From NCBI GenBank assembly GCA_902465605.1, contig CABQNT010000005.1:101172-165171 (forward strand): a stretch of DNA of 64,000 nt. The letters are read 5' to 3'. The translations under genes and the position numbers were made by a program. Each line of letters begins with the position of its first letter. The stretch's first letter is position 1. The notes beneath the pieces are model-generated. The model was not told where the DNA came from, made no database searches, and saw only the letters and a list, made by a program, of their open reading frames with translations. This document shows, piece after piece, positions 1 through 7,832 of the stretch. This DNA comes from Prevotella sp902465605. GTDB lineage: Bacteria; Bacteroidota; Bacteroidia; Bacteroidales; Bacteroidaceae.

Positions 1-5
1 TTAAA

Positions 6-464
6 ATGGTAGAAAATAAATCAATAATTATAAATGATGACAATTATTTAAAATATCAAAAAAATAATATAATCATAATAGAAGGTATTAGCAATGTGAA
101 TATTGACTTCAATTATTCTGAAATAAAAACACCTGTTTATATAAAAGAATGTGTAATAAAGAATATGTATTTGAATTCAACGTGGTTTCGCAAAGGATTT
201 GTATTAGAGAATTGCATAGTTCTTAATGATATAAATCATGAGATGGGCGGACATAATTATTCGGAAATACATATACATAATAATATCTTCCTTGGTTTTT
301 TTGATTTTTTTGATTGTCATTTTTTTGAAAGAATGACTGTTAATAATAATATTTTTATAAAAGGTACTAATTTGATAGGTAATACATGTAAAGGATATAA
401 AAACATATTTGATAAAGGATTGGAATTATATGAAAATATAGGACGATTGAATGAGGAAAATTAA
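6..464 (+). CDS. Hypothetical protein with beta-helix or pentapeptide-like pattern
   Basis: I do not recognise a named family. The 152-residue product has a repeating pattern of short strands around residues 45-125 (for example VYIKECVI, FVLENCIV, IHIHNNIF, MTVNNNIF), as in pentapeptide-repeat or right-handed beta-helix proteins. There is no signal peptide. The ATG lies 5 bases from the window edge, so an upstream start cannot be excluded. It is very AT-rich compared with the core genes from 2 kb onward, which suggests accessory DNA. Its end overlaps the next reading frame by 14 bases. Proteins of this look occur among immunity genes of polymorphic toxin loci, but that role is only inferred here. 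Confidence 0.5.
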   Translation: MVENKSIIINDDNYLKYQKNNIIIIEGISNVNIDFNYSEIKTPVYIKECVIKNMYLNSTWFRKGFVLENCIVLNDINHEMGGHNYSEIHIHNNIFLGFFDFFDCHFFERMTVNNNIFIKGTNLIGNTCKGYKNIFDKGLELYENIGRLNEEN

Positions 465-834
465 CGTTGCTTATCCAAGTTATAATAACGTAAAAGATCA
501 ACCGATAGGTTTAAGCAATGCCCGAAATGCAAAATTAGCAGATGTTGTGATAAAGGAGAACCCCAAAATATTGTTTTCGCTATCTCAAAACGATAAAATC
601 AGGCTAAATGGGACAAAGAAGTTAAGCACATTTTTGTCACATTAGCCAAAAGATTATTTTTTGTGTTGTTGTATGAATTATGGTTTTAAAACAACTGACT
701 TAGTCCGCATAGACCGTTCTACAACGGTTTATTTTGATGTGTTAAATTATACTTTGCCAGCATTACAAAAAGTTGATAGTTTAGCAAAAAGCTTCATTTC
801 AACTATAGAAATTTTTATTAAAACAACAATTTAA
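451..834 (+). pseudogene. Reading frame interrupted by an in-frame TAG
   Basis: Frame 451-645 encodes 64 residues and ends at TAG (643-645). The same frame then stays open to TAA at 832-834; this second part has its own ATG at 673 and encodes 53 residues (MNYGFKTTDLVRIDRS...). The second part looks like real coding sequence, and its stop is one base before the next gene. Alternatively, a +1 shift near 640 gives the hydrophobic ending TLAKRLFFVLLYELWF. Either reading suggests a decayed gene, or two small genes in one frame. No family was recognised. Confidence 0.4.
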
Positions 835-835
835 G

Positions 836-1387
836 ATGGACACCCTGGTAGCACATTTTTTAATAGGAGGCGATGAACATGGTTTTATGTACGATTCCAC
901 AGATGATCGCCCTGACATTTGTTCTATTTGTAAAAATAGGATAAAAGATATTCCTAATCCTAATTACAAATTAAAAAGTCGTCGTAATATGGTGACTACG
1001 TATGACCATTATACGATTGTTTCTGAGCAGTTTCGTGAGTTTTGTCTCAGTAACGGATATGCCAATATTCATTTTACTGAACTGATTAAGTGTAAAGGAT
1101 ATTATATACTTGATGTGGGAAATGTTTGTTATTTAGATGAAGAGAGAGGTCATACACAATTTATTCGCCACCGCAATTGTTGTGGTAGTTATGACGAAGT
1201 AATAGGTCCTTCTATGTATCTCTCAAAAGAAAACAACTTTCTATCAAACGATTTTATTTGTAGAAGTTACTATAGTTACGGCTCATTCTATTACAAATTA
1301 TATAAAATAATCATAGGGCTTGAAACCAAACAAAAGATGATAAAAGCTAACTTAAAAGGAATATATTATGGGAATATTTTTCAATAG
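836..1387 (+). CDS. Hypothetical protein, possible immunity-type protein
   Basis: A 183-residue protein of no family I can name with certainty. It has a CSIC pair at residues 30-33 and a CC pair near 118, which could bind a metal. The central part (YDHYTIVSEQFREFCLSNG, then FTELIKCKGYYIL) resembles the layout of the Imm11/DUF1629 type of immunity protein, with an helix containing VSExF followed by an F-x-x-L strand. That resemblance is by eye only. The start is one base after the stop of the preceding frame, and the last 20 bases overlap the next gene, so these small genes are probably cotranscribed. Confidence 0.5.
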   Translation: MDTLVAHFLIGGDEHGFMYDSTDDRPDICSICKNRIKDIPNPNYKLKSRRNMVTTYDHYTIVSEQFREFCLSNGYANIHFTELIKCKGYYILDVGNVCYLDEERGHTQFIRHRNCCGSYDEVIGPSMYLSKENNFLSNDFICRSYYSYGSFYYKLYKIIIGLETKQKMIKANLKGIYYGNIFQ

Positions 1388-1826
1388 GAAGAAAAAGTTT
1401 GAACTACAATACGGGTCTTCTAAACCAATAGAAGATACAAGCCTTGAAGATTTTTTGCGATATCCAATTTGGTTATGGGACTATGCAAATGAAGGTGTGG
1501 GTGAACAGGACGAGACATGGATTCATCCTGTTGTTAACAGTTATGATGTGACCGATGATATGTGGGATGCTCATATCTTGTTGAGGGATACAAAAAACCG
1601 AGAATGGTACGTGGCATTATTAGATGTAAAAAAGAACCAAATAACAGATTTATTCTTAATGAAAAAGAATGTCGAAATTTACATTAATGAGACAATGATG
1701 AAAGGTTTGCCTAAGAAAAAGATTACCCTGAAGGCTATCCCTACTATAAATGGCGAAAGTGGTGTCATATTTGAAGTCCAGGTTCCTGCCAATATCTATG
1801 AGTCTACTAACCTGTGTTCGGTATAA
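1368..1826 (+). CDS. Hypothetical protein, possible immunity-type protein
   Basis: A 152-residue soluble protein with no signal peptide or membrane segment. It has a basic start (MGIFFNRKKKFELQYG), an acidic and tryptophan-rich stretch at residues 25-60 (FLRYPIWLWDYANEGVGEQD), and a strand-rich second half. The ATG overlaps the end of the previous gene by 20 bases, which argues for translational coupling. It is the last gene of the AT-rich left tip. The compact size, lack of a catalytic motif and position in a row of small unrelated genes fit an immunity array, but no toxin is visible in the window. Confidence 0.5.
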   Translation: MGIFFNRKKKFELQYGSSKPIEDTSLEDFLRYPIWLWDYANEGVGEQDETWIHPVVNSYDVTDDMWDAHILLRDTKNREWYVALLDVKKNQITDLFLMKKNVEIYINETMMKGLPKKKITLKAIPTINGESGVIFEVQVPANIYESTNLCSV

Positions 1827-1853
1827 GAAAGATGCTTTAATTGGTGGTAATCT

Positions 1854-1870
1854 AGCTAATTTATAGTACC
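1854..1870. repeat. Possible relic of a foldback-element end
   Basis: These 17 bases match the right end of the foldback element at 14131-14147 at 16 of 17 positions (AGCTAATTTATAGNACC). No matching left end was found nearby. It may be a relic or chance in AT-rich DNA. It lies between the accessory tip and the core genes. Confidence 0.25.
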
Positions 1871-1980
1871 TTTAATACTGTAAATCAATTGCAGATTCAA
1901 AACCGAAGTGCAAAACTTGCTGGCTGACTCTACGTTAGGCTCTACCGTGTTGTTTGCAAACTTAAAAAGGTTGAATAAAT

Positions 1981-2011
1981 TTTGTGGTGTCTGTAATTTG
2001 GTGTACTTTTG
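1981..2011 (+). promoter_or_regulatory. Bacteroidetes promoter for map
   Basis: TTTG at 1981-1984, 19 bases, then TACTTTTG at 2004-2011. This matches the Bacteroidetes primary sigma factor consensus (TTTG, about 19 bp, TAnnTTTG). It shows that the map start must lie downstream of about 2015. Confidence 0.75.
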
Positions 2012-2031
2012 TACACTTGGTAAATTTAAGT

Positions 2032-2901
2032 ATGCAGATGAATTTTAAGAAGAAGAAAAGATGGCATGCCTTGTCAGGGCAGCCCTTAACTGATCTTGAC
2101 AAACAGGTGATGTATTGGGAAAACAAGGGTAAACTGGTTCCCACCCGCGAATTAATCAAAACTCCGGAACAAATAGAAGGTATCAGAAAGTCAGGCGTGG
2201 TGAACACGGGTGTGTTGGACGAAGTGGCCAAACAGATTCATGAGGGGATGAATACGCAGGAAATTGATGATATCTGCATGAAATATTGCGAAGAACACCA
2301 TGCCATTCCGGCTTGCCTCAATTATGAAGGCTTCCCTAAAAGTGTTTGCACCAGTATCAATGAAGTGGTGTGTCATGGCATCCCTAAGAAAGAAGATGTA
2401 CTGAAAAACGGTGATATTATCAATGTGGACATGACGACCATCGTGGACGGCTATTACGCAGATGCCTCGCGCATGTTCATCATCGGAAAGACAACTCCTG
2501 AGAAAGAGCAGCTGGTACGCGTTGCGAAAGAATGCCTGGAGATTGGTGCGGAAGCAGCCAAACCCTATAGCTTTGTGGGCGATATAGGCCACGCTATTCA
2601 GAAACATGCCGAAAAATACCATTATGGAGTTGTAAGAGACTTATGCGGACACGGCGTTGGAATTAAATTTCACGAAGAACCTGATGTCATGCACTTCGGA
2701 CACAAAGGCACCGGCATGTTGCTGGTACCGGGTATGGTGTTCACCATAGAACCGATGATTAACATGGGTACCTGGAAAGTTTTCATCGATGCAGAAGATC
2801 CATACGGCTGGGAAATCGTTACTGGCGACGAGCTGCCCAGTGCTCAGTGGGAGCATACTTTTGTGATGACCGAACACGGCGTTGAGATTTTGACACATTA
2901 A
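2032..2901 (+). CDS. map: Type I methionine aminopeptidase
   Basis: Removes the initiator methionine from new proteins in the cytoplasm. The metal-ligand pattern of the family is present: the aspartates in NVDMTT and GYYADASRMF, the histidine in GHGVGIKFHEEP, and the glutamates in FTIEPMI and WEHTFVMTE. CHGIPKKED carries the substrate-binding histidine. The frame is open from 1984, but the promoter at 1981-2011 excludes that start; ATG at 2032 or 2038 is likely, giving 287-289 residues. The N-terminal extension of about 35 residues (FKKKKRWHALSG...) is longer than in the E. coli enzyme. The gene is the first of the core block, and tsaD follows 93 bases later. Confidence 0.95.
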   Translation: MQMNFKKKKRWHALSGQPLTDLDKQVMYWENKGKLVPTRELIKTPEQIEGIRKSGVVNTGVLDEVAKQIHEGMNTQEIDDICMKYCEEHHAIPACLNYEGFPKSVCTSINEVVCHGIPKKEDVLKNGDIINVDMTTIVDGYYADASRMFIIGKTTPEKEQLVRVAKECLEIGAEAAKPYSFVGDIGHAIQKHAEKYHYGVVRDLCGHGVGIKFHEEPDVMHFGHKGTGMLLVPGMVFTIEPMINMGTWKVFIDAEDPYGWEIVTGDELPSAQWEHTFVMTEHGVEILTH

Positions 2902-2942
2902 ATAGCTTTGATGGTGCAGTTAAATAGCTTTGATGGTGCAGT
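2898..2942. repeat. 22-bp tandem duplication at the map stop codon
   Basis: Two perfect copies of a 22-bp unit (2898-2919 and 2920-2941) beginning TTAAATAGCTTTG, plus one base of a third. The first copy contains the map stop codon TAA (2899-2901). It looks like recent slippage and is unrelated in sequence to the four-unit arrays elsewhere. Confidence 0.9.
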
Positions 2943-2994
2943 AATGACGAGAAGAAGTCGCTGACTGCGCCCCGCTGAAGGAAAGAAAGAAATC

Positions 2995-4023
2995 ATGAAG
3001 GAAGACATATATATATTAGGTATAGAGAGCAGTTGCGATGACACGTCAGCAGCTGTTCTGCGCAATGATGTGTTGTTGAGCAATGTAACGGCTTCGCAAG
3101 CCGTGCATGAAGCCTATGGTGGAGTGGTGCCGGAACTGGCATCACGCGCTCATCAACAAAATGTAGTGCCCGTTGTGGATCAGGCGTTGAAGCGCGCGGG
3201 CATCACCAAAGAGCAATTAAGTGCGGTAGCCTTTACGCGTGGGCCAGGCCTGATGGGGTCTCTGCTCGTAGGGGTGAGCTTTGCCAAAGGCTTCGCTCGA
3301 TCGCTGGGAATCCCATTGATAGATGTCAATCATCTGCAAGGTCATGTCATGGCACACTTCATCAAAGAGGACGATGACGACCATCAATTGCCTCCGTTGC
3401 CATTTCTTTGCTTGTTGGTGTCGGGTGGTAACTCGCAAATCGTGAAGGTTAACGCTTATAACGACATGCAGGTGCTGGGACAGACCATTGACGATGCCGC
3501 CGGTGAGGCGATAGACAAATGCTCGAAGGTGATGGGACTTGGATATCCCGGGGGACCCATCATCGATAAATTGGCACGGCAGGGAAATCCGCATGCTTAC
3601 AAATTTGCAGAGCCACACGTCGCTGGTATGGATTATAGTTTTTCGGGATTGAAGACCTCATTCTTGTATAACTTATGCAAATGGGTAGCCGAAGAACCTG
3701 ATTTCATAGAGAATAATAAGAATGACATTGCAGCAAGTCTTGAGTTTACCATCGTGGATATCCTCATGAACAAACTGAGAATGGCCGTGAAAGAAACAGG
3801 CATCAACCATGTTGCCGTTGCTGGTGGAGTGTCGGCCAACAACGGTTTGCGTAACGCTTTCCGTGAACATGCTGATAAATATGGATGGACCATCTACATT
3901 CCTAAATTCAGTTATTCAACAGACAATGCAGCCATGATTGGCATCACAGGCTATTATAAATATCTAGACAAAGATTTTTGTAGCATTGATAAACCGGCAT
4001 TCAGTAAAGTAACGTTTAAATAA
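2995..4023 (+). CDS. tsaD: tRNA threonylcarbamoyladenosine synthase subunit TsaD
   Basis: Catalytic subunit for the t6A37 modification of ANN-decoding tRNAs, transferring the threonylcarbamoyl group with TsaB and TsaE. The 342-residue length is normal. Seen: the N-terminal GIESSCDDTS ASKHA-fold motif, the metal-binding histidines H113 and H117 in NHLQGHVMAH, the nucleotide-binding LVSGGNSQIV, and the C-terminal DNAAMIGITG containing the last metal-binding aspartate. The ATG at 2995 follows a purine-rich AAGGAAAGAAAG stretch. It lies between map and pncC on the same strand. Confidence 0.96.
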   Translation: MKEDIYILGIESSCDDTSAAVLRNDVLLSNVTASQAVHEAYGGVVPELASRAHQQNVVPVVDQALKRAGITKEQLSAVAFTRGPGLMGSLLVGVSFAKGFARSLGIPLIDVNHLQGHVMAHFIKEDDDDHQLPPLPFLCLLVSGGNSQIVKVNAYNDMQVLGQTIDDAAGEAIDKCSKVMGLGYPGGPIIDKLARQGNPHAYKFAEPHVAGMDYSFSGLKTSFLYNLCKWVAEEPDFIENNKNDIAASLEFTIVDILMNKLRMAVKETGINHVAVAGGVSANNGLRNAFREHADKYGWTIYIPKFSYSTDNAAMIGITGYYKYLDKDFCSIDKPAFSKVTFK

Positions 4024-4087
4024 GTAGGCTGACACATCGTGCTTAGGTGTGACTAATAGGATAAAACAGAAGGCAACAGTTATAGAA

Positions 4088-4612
4088 ATGGAATTTGAAA
4101 GTAAAGTTATCAGTCGTGAGATACAACAGATGTTGTACGATACAAAGAAAACGATTGGGACGGCAGAAAGCTGTACGGGCGGTCGCATTGCGGAAGTCAT
4201 CATCGCCGTTCCGGGTGCTTCCAATTACTTTAAAGGCGGTATCATCGCCTATAGCAATGATGTGAAAGAGAAGTTGCTGGGTGTTGATCATGCGGTGATT
4301 GAAGCGCAAACGGCCGTCTGTGAAGAGGTGGCAAGGCAAATGGCAGTAGGTCTTTGTGAAACATTGGATTGTGATTATGTGATTTCCATCACTGGTGTCG
4401 CCGGTCCAAGCGGAGGAACACCAGAGGTTCCCGTAGGAACCATTTGGATAGGATATGGAGCGAAAGGCGACATCAGGACCTTTCAACTGACGGAAGACCA
4501 TGGTAGAGATCTTAATCTGAACTTCGCAACTAACAAAGCACTGCGTCTTTTCTTAGAATATCTTCAGGCAGACGCACCCGACCGGCAACCTGCCAGTCAA
4601 GTGGAAAAGTAA
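4088..4612 (+). CDS. pncC: Nicotinamide-nucleotide amidohydrolase (CinA C-terminal family)
   Basis: Deamidates NMN to nicotinate mononucleotide in pyridine nucleotide salvage. The 174-residue product contains only the CinA C-terminal domain. Family motifs: GTAESCTGGRIAE (residues about 24-36, with the catalytic serine) and TGVAGPSGGTPEVPVGTIW (about 100-118). The frame is open from 4049, but MEFESKVIS at 4088 aligns with the usual family start. The C-terminal 15 residues (ADAPDRQPASQVEK) are a variable tail. Confidence 0.88.
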   Translation: MEFESKVISREIQQMLYDTKKTIGTAESCTGGRIAEVIIAVPGASNYFKGGIIAYSNDVKEKLLGVDHAVIEAQTAVCEEVARQMAVGLCETLDCDYVISITGVAGPSGGTPEVPVGTIWIGYGAKGDIRTFQLTEDHGRDLNLNFATNKALRLFLEYLQADAPDRQPASQVEK

Positions 4613-4682
4613 TGCAAAATAGTATTGTTACACGGTAAAACATCAAAAAAAACTTAATAAAAGGGATTCTTTCAAGATTTCT

Positions 4683-4713
4683 TTTGGGTTTTCGATAAAT
4701 ATTTGTAATTTTG
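4683..4713 (+). promoter_or_regulatory. Promoter of the rpmB-rpmG-DUF4295 operon
   Basis: TTTG at 4683-4686, 19 bases, TAATTTTG at 4706-4713, a full match to the Bacteroidetes promoter. It lies about 50 bases before rpmB. Confidence 0.75.
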
Positions 4714-4763
4714 CACCCTGTTTGGAATAAGTATCAAAACGAAAACAATAATTTAAGATAGCA

Positions 4764-5027
4764 ATGTCTAAGATTTGTCAAATCACAGGAAAGAAGGCAC
4801 AGATTGGTAATAATGTGTCTCACTCAAAGCATCGTACAAAGCGCAGCTTTGACGTAAACCTATTCAGCAAGAAGTTCTATTATGTAGAAGAAGGTTGCTG
4901 GATTAGCCTTAAGATCAGTGCGGCTGGTCTTCGTCTCATTAATAAAGTCGGTCTTGACGCAGCGTTGAAGAAAGCCGTTTCTAATGGCTATTGCGATTGG
5001 AAAGACATTAAAGTAGTAGGAGAATAG
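4764..5027 (+). CDS. rpmB: 50S ribosomal protein bL28
   Basis: Large-subunit ribosomal protein of 87 residues. The beginning SKICQITGKKAQIGNNVSHS and the following basic stretch (KHRTKRSFDVNLF) are typical of bL28 in Bacteroidetes. It is the first gene of a three-gene operon with rpmG (5-base gap) and a DUF4295 gene, behind its own promoter at 4683-4713. Confidence 0.96.
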   Translation: MSKICQITGKKAQIGNNVSHSKHRTKRSFDVNLFSKKFYYVEEGCWISLKISAAGLRLINKVGLDAALKKAVSNGYCDWKDIKVVGE

Positions 5028-5032
5028 TCATT

Positions 5033-5221
5033 ATGCCAAAGAAAGCAAAAGGTAATAGAGTACAGGTAATCTTGGAATGCACCGAGATGAAGGATAGTGG
5101 ACAGCCAGGAACAAGTCGTTATATAACGACGAAGAATCGTAAGAATTCTCCTGAGCGTCTTGAGTTAAAGAAGTACAATCCTATTTTGAAGAAGATGACT
5201 CTTCATAAGGAAATTAAGTAA
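5033..5221 (+). CDS. rpmG: 50S ribosomal protein bL33
   Basis: A 62-residue basic ribosomal protein. The family pattern VQVILECTEM, then TSRYITTKNRKNSPERLELKKYNP, is present. Only the first cysteine of the zinc-type form remains (ECTEM), so this is the cysteine-poor variant. It lies between rpmB and the DUF4295 gene. Confidence 0.96.
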   Translation: MPKKAKGNRVQVILECTEMKDSGQPGTSRYITTKNRKNSPERLELKKYNPILKKMTLHKEIK

Positions 5222-5236
5222 TAAGGAGATTTAATA

Positions 5237-5395
5237 ATGGCAAAGAAAGCGGTAGCTACCCTCCATGAAGGTAAGATGGATGGTCGAGCATATACAAAGG
5301 TAATCAAAATGGTAAAGAGTCCTAAGACGGGTGCTTACGTTTTTGATGAGCAAATGGTTCCAAACGAAGCAGTGAAAGACTTCTTTAAGAACTAA
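5237..5395 (+). CDS. DUF4295 protein, probable Bacteroidetes-specific ribosomal protein
   Basis: A 52-residue basic protein (MAKKAVATLHEGKMDGRAYT..., ending VPNEAVKDFFKN). It starts 15 bases after rpmG, and the sequence before the ATG is AAGGAGATTTAATA. The linkage to rpmB and rpmG is characteristic of Bacteroidetes. The size, charge and operon position suggest a ribosome component. From memory, a Bacteroidetes-specific large-subunit protein called bL38 has been seen in ribosome structures, and this may be the same family; I cannot confirm that here. Confidence 0.88.
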   Translation: MAKKAVATLHEGKMDGRAYTKVIKMVKSPKTGAYVFDEQMVPNEAVKDFFKN

Positions 5396-5452
5396 TATTT
5401 TGATATTTGGAAAAGGTGAATGCAGGTCATTTGTCTTTTCACTTGATAAAAG

Positions 5453-5490
5453 CCACAGGCTCTATGGATAGATTTCCATAAGGCTTGTGG
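5453..5490 (+). terminator. Hairpin after the ribosomal operon
   Basis: Arms 5453-5468 and 5475-5490 pair over 16 positions, with one mismatch and two G-T pairs, around a 6-base loop, followed by TTTCTTGTTT. It is a likely terminator for rpmB-rpmG-DUF4295. Confidence 0.6.
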
Positions 5491-5544
5491 TTTCTTGTTT
5501 GAGTGGTTATTCGATAAAGATGTTCCATAGTGAAGAAAACAGAA

Positions 5545-5574
5545 ACAGGAGGAAGCGTATAGGCTTCCTCCTGT
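5545..5574. terminator. Perfect 12-bp hairpin between convergent genes
   Basis: Arms ACAGGAGGAAGC (5545-5556) and its complement (5563-5574) pair perfectly around a 6-base loop. There is no strong T run on either side. It lies between the rightward ribosomal operon and the leftward thioredoxin gene and may serve both. Confidence 0.55.
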
Positions 5575-5605
5575 ATAGGTGTTATCATTGCAATATATCG
5601 AGTGC

Positions 5606-6136
5606 TTAATCCAGCTTATCTGCAATAAATTGGCGCAGATCATCACCTCTGAGTCCCTGAGCGAGAATGGTGCCTTGCTCGTCCACCACAACTGTATGTG
5701 GTATGGAGTTGACGTTAAATAGTTGGGCGGCAGCGTTATCCCATCCCTGGAGGTCTGAAACGTGTGTCCACTTCATGTTCAGTTTGTCTACAGCTTGTTT
5801 CCAAGAAGCCTCGTCCTTATCGAGAGAAATGCCAATGATGTCCAATCCTTTAGCATGATAGTCGTTGTAGAGTGCCACCACACTTGGTGCTTCCTGGACG
5901 CAGGGACCACACCAACTGGCCCAAAAGTCAAGAATGGTAATCTTGTTTTTGGCCACTTCGGCTTTAATCGAAGTTTGGCTTCCATCGATGTCGTTCATCT
6001 TGATGTCCGGAATCGTATTGTCTTGCACGGTTTCTTGCTGGGCTTCCGACTGTTTGTCCTTCCTTTTTGATTGGCATCCTGTGAGCACTAAGGTACTCAT
6101 CAGGGCGATTGCAATAAGTGTGGTTGGCTTCATCAT
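5606..6136 (-). CDS. TlpA/ResA-like thioredoxin lipoprotein
   Basis: Thiol-disulfide oxidoreductase predicted to be a lipoprotein. The 176-residue protein has a lipoprotein signal (lipobox LTGC, Cys about 20), a charged linker to about 45, and a thioredoxin domain with the active site WASWCGPC near 75-82 and the cis-proline in NSIPHTVV near 146. It is the AhpC/TSA-Redoxin type used in cytochrome maturation or periplasmic thiol reduction; the substrate cannot be told. It begins 12 bases after prs ends, so both are probably on one transcript. Confidence 0.88.
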   Translation of the reverse strand: MMKPTTLIAIALMSTLVLTGCQSKRKDKQSEAQQETVQDNTIPDIKMNDIDGSQTSIKAEVAKNKITILDFWASWCGPCVQEAPSVVALYNDYHAKGLDIIGISLDKDEASWKQAVDKLNMKWTHVSDLQGWDNAAAQLFNVNSIPHTVVVDEQGTILAQGLRGDDLRQFIADKLD

Positions 6137-6148
6137 AGTTGCTGGGGG

Positions 6149-7087
6149 TTAAATTAAATATTGTGATGAGATACTCTCATTGTTGATTACACGGCGGATG
6201 GTTTCTGCAAACATGTCTGCAACAGAAATTTGTTTAATCTTGGAACATCTTTGAGTGTATGGAATGGAGTCTGTAAAGACAATCTCTTCAATAGATGAAG
6301 CTTGCACTCTTTCTGTAGCCGGACCACTCATAACAGCATGTGATGCCATTGCTCTCACGCTGATGGCACCGGCATTCTTCATGACATCGGCTGCCACGGT
6401 GATGGTGCCTGCCGTGTCTATCATATCATCAATCAAGACAACATTCTTACCTTTCACATCGCCAATGATCTGCATGCTTTCCACTTCATTGGCGCGAGCG
6501 CGGGTCTTATTGCACAAAACGAGCGGGCATCCCAAATATTTTGCATAAGTATTGGCACGTTTGGAGCCACCAACGTCTGGAGAGGCAATAACCAGTTGAT
6601 CTAACTTTAGGCTTTGCAGATATGGGAGCATTACGCCAGATGCATACAGATGATCCACGGGAACGTTGAAAAATCCTTGAATTTGATCGGCATGGAGATC
6701 CATTGTAATGAGGCGGTCAATGCCTGCGCAACTCAACAAGTCGGCAACAAGTTTGGCACCAATGCTCACTCTTGGCTTGTCTTTGCGATCTTGTCTTGCC
6801 CATCCGAAATAAGGAATCACCGCAATGATGTGCCTTGCCGACGCACGTTTTGCAGCATCAATCATCAGCAACAGCTCCATCAGGTTATCAGAGTTGGGGA
6901 ATGTACTTTGAACGAGGAACACATTTTGACCACGAATAGATTGTTCGTAGGAAACAGCAAATTCACCATCAGAGAATTTAGTCATGACCAACTTTCCCAA
7001 TGGGCAATTCAAACTTGCGCAGATCTTCTCTGCAAGGTAACGCGATTTTGTACCTGAGAAGATTAAAAAAGAGTCTTTGTCACTCAT
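6149..7087 (-). CDS. prs: Ribose-phosphate pyrophosphokinase
   Basis: Makes PRPP from ribose 5-phosphate and ATP for purine, pyrimidine, histidine and NAD synthesis. The 312-residue product has FSDGEFAV near the start, the catalytic-region DLHADQIQGFF (about 130-140) and the PRPP-binding loop VVLIDDMIDTAGT (about 215-227). It is a normal-length class I enzyme. The leftward transcript appears to run on into the thioredoxin-like lipoprotein. Confidence 0.97.
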   Translation of the reverse strand: MSDKDSFLIFSGTKSRYLAEKICASLNCPLGKLVMTKFSDGEFAVSYEQSIRGQNVFLVQSTFPNSDNLMELLLMIDAAKRASARHIIAVIPYFGWARQDRKDKPRVSIGAKLVADLLSCAGIDRLITMDLHADQIQGFFNVPVDHLYASGVMLPYLQSLKLDQLVIASPDVGGSKRANTYAKYLGCPLVLCNKTRARANEVESMQIIGDVKGKNVVLIDDMIDTAGTITVAADVMKNAGAISVRAMASHAVMSGPATERVQASSIEEIVFTDSIPYTQRCSKIKQISVADMFAETIRRVINNESISSQYLI

Positions 7088-7151
7088 TACTAATTAGCAT
7101 TTATGATTTATAGTGTTATAGAATATTCTTCAGTTGTAAGCATTCTTATTC

Positions 7152-7760
7152 CTATCCGACAACCTTTCGTAGTTTTTCAAAGTGTGCCATCAAATCTTTG
7201 AAGTCCGTTTCGTTGTGGATGTCAAACCTGCTCCACAAGTCACCTCTTATTACCACTCCGCCAAAGCCATAATCTTTGGCAAGCTTTACATTATCAATAT
7301 TCATGCCTCCCGCGGCAAATACGTGTCGGTCTATGAGACCCTTTTTGGCAGCCTCTTCAATTTGCTGCATGTTGAAGTTGGCTTTATGATTTTCTTCCTC
7401 AATGCTGTCGAAGATGTATGTCAAAAAGGTATCATCGGCTTTTTTCTTCGTTTCCTTCAGCAAACTCAAATCTGAGCAATTGCGAGTAATCCGTCCCCGA
7501 TAGCCTGCGGGTGGCTGATCGGTTAATTGGTCCAGATGAATTCCTGATAAGTTGTATTCGTTTTTCAGATAATAGTGCTCGTGAACCGTAATTCTCTTGT
7601 GGTACTTTTCGGGTAGCAGTGACAGTAAACGCTCTGAATAAAGGGGTGACGAACCAGGCTTGTGTAAATGCAAGTTGTCCATTCCTTCATCAAAAAGGGC
7701 AGTAAGTATTTTGTCTTCTTCCACAAAAAATGTGGATTTAGTCATGATTACGAGCTTCAT
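7152..7760 (-). CDS. Thiamine phosphate synthase-like (ThiE/TenI) TIM-barrel protein
   Basis: A 202-residue protein related to the ThiE/TenI family. The pattern fits a short TIM barrel: an early MKLVIMTKSTFF strand, then SGIHLDQLT, and the phosphate-binding end FAAGGMNIDNVKLAKDYGFGGVVIRG. No complete thiamine cluster is nearby, so it may be a TenI-like or salvage protein and not a true ThiE. The frame is open from 7784, but a possible -7 box on the minus strand (TACATTTG, 7782-7789) covers that start, so ATG at 7760 is more likely. Confidence 0.65.
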   Translation of the reverse strand: MKLVIMTKSTFFVEEDKILTALFDEGMDNLHLHKPGSSPLYSERLLSLLPEKYHKRITVHEHYYLKNEYNLSGIHLDQLTDQPPAGYRGRITRNCSDLSLLKETKKKADDTFLTYIFDSIEEENHKANFNMQQIEEAAKKGLIDRHVFAAGGMNIDNVKLAKDYGFGGVVIRGDLWSRFDIHNETDFKDLMAHFEKLRKVVG

Positions 7761-7832
7761 CACTATTTTGATTTGATGTTGCAAATGTATGAAAATAATA
7801 TCAAATTAGCAATTTTATAAGAAATAAAAAGT

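Noticed and set aside
1984..2031. Upstream start for map
   Set aside because: These codons overlap the promoter elements at 1981-2011 and are not transcribed from it.
2191..2622. Long antisense frames within map, tsaD and other core genes
   Set aside because: They are shadows of strongly supported genes on the other strand, without family matches or start signals.
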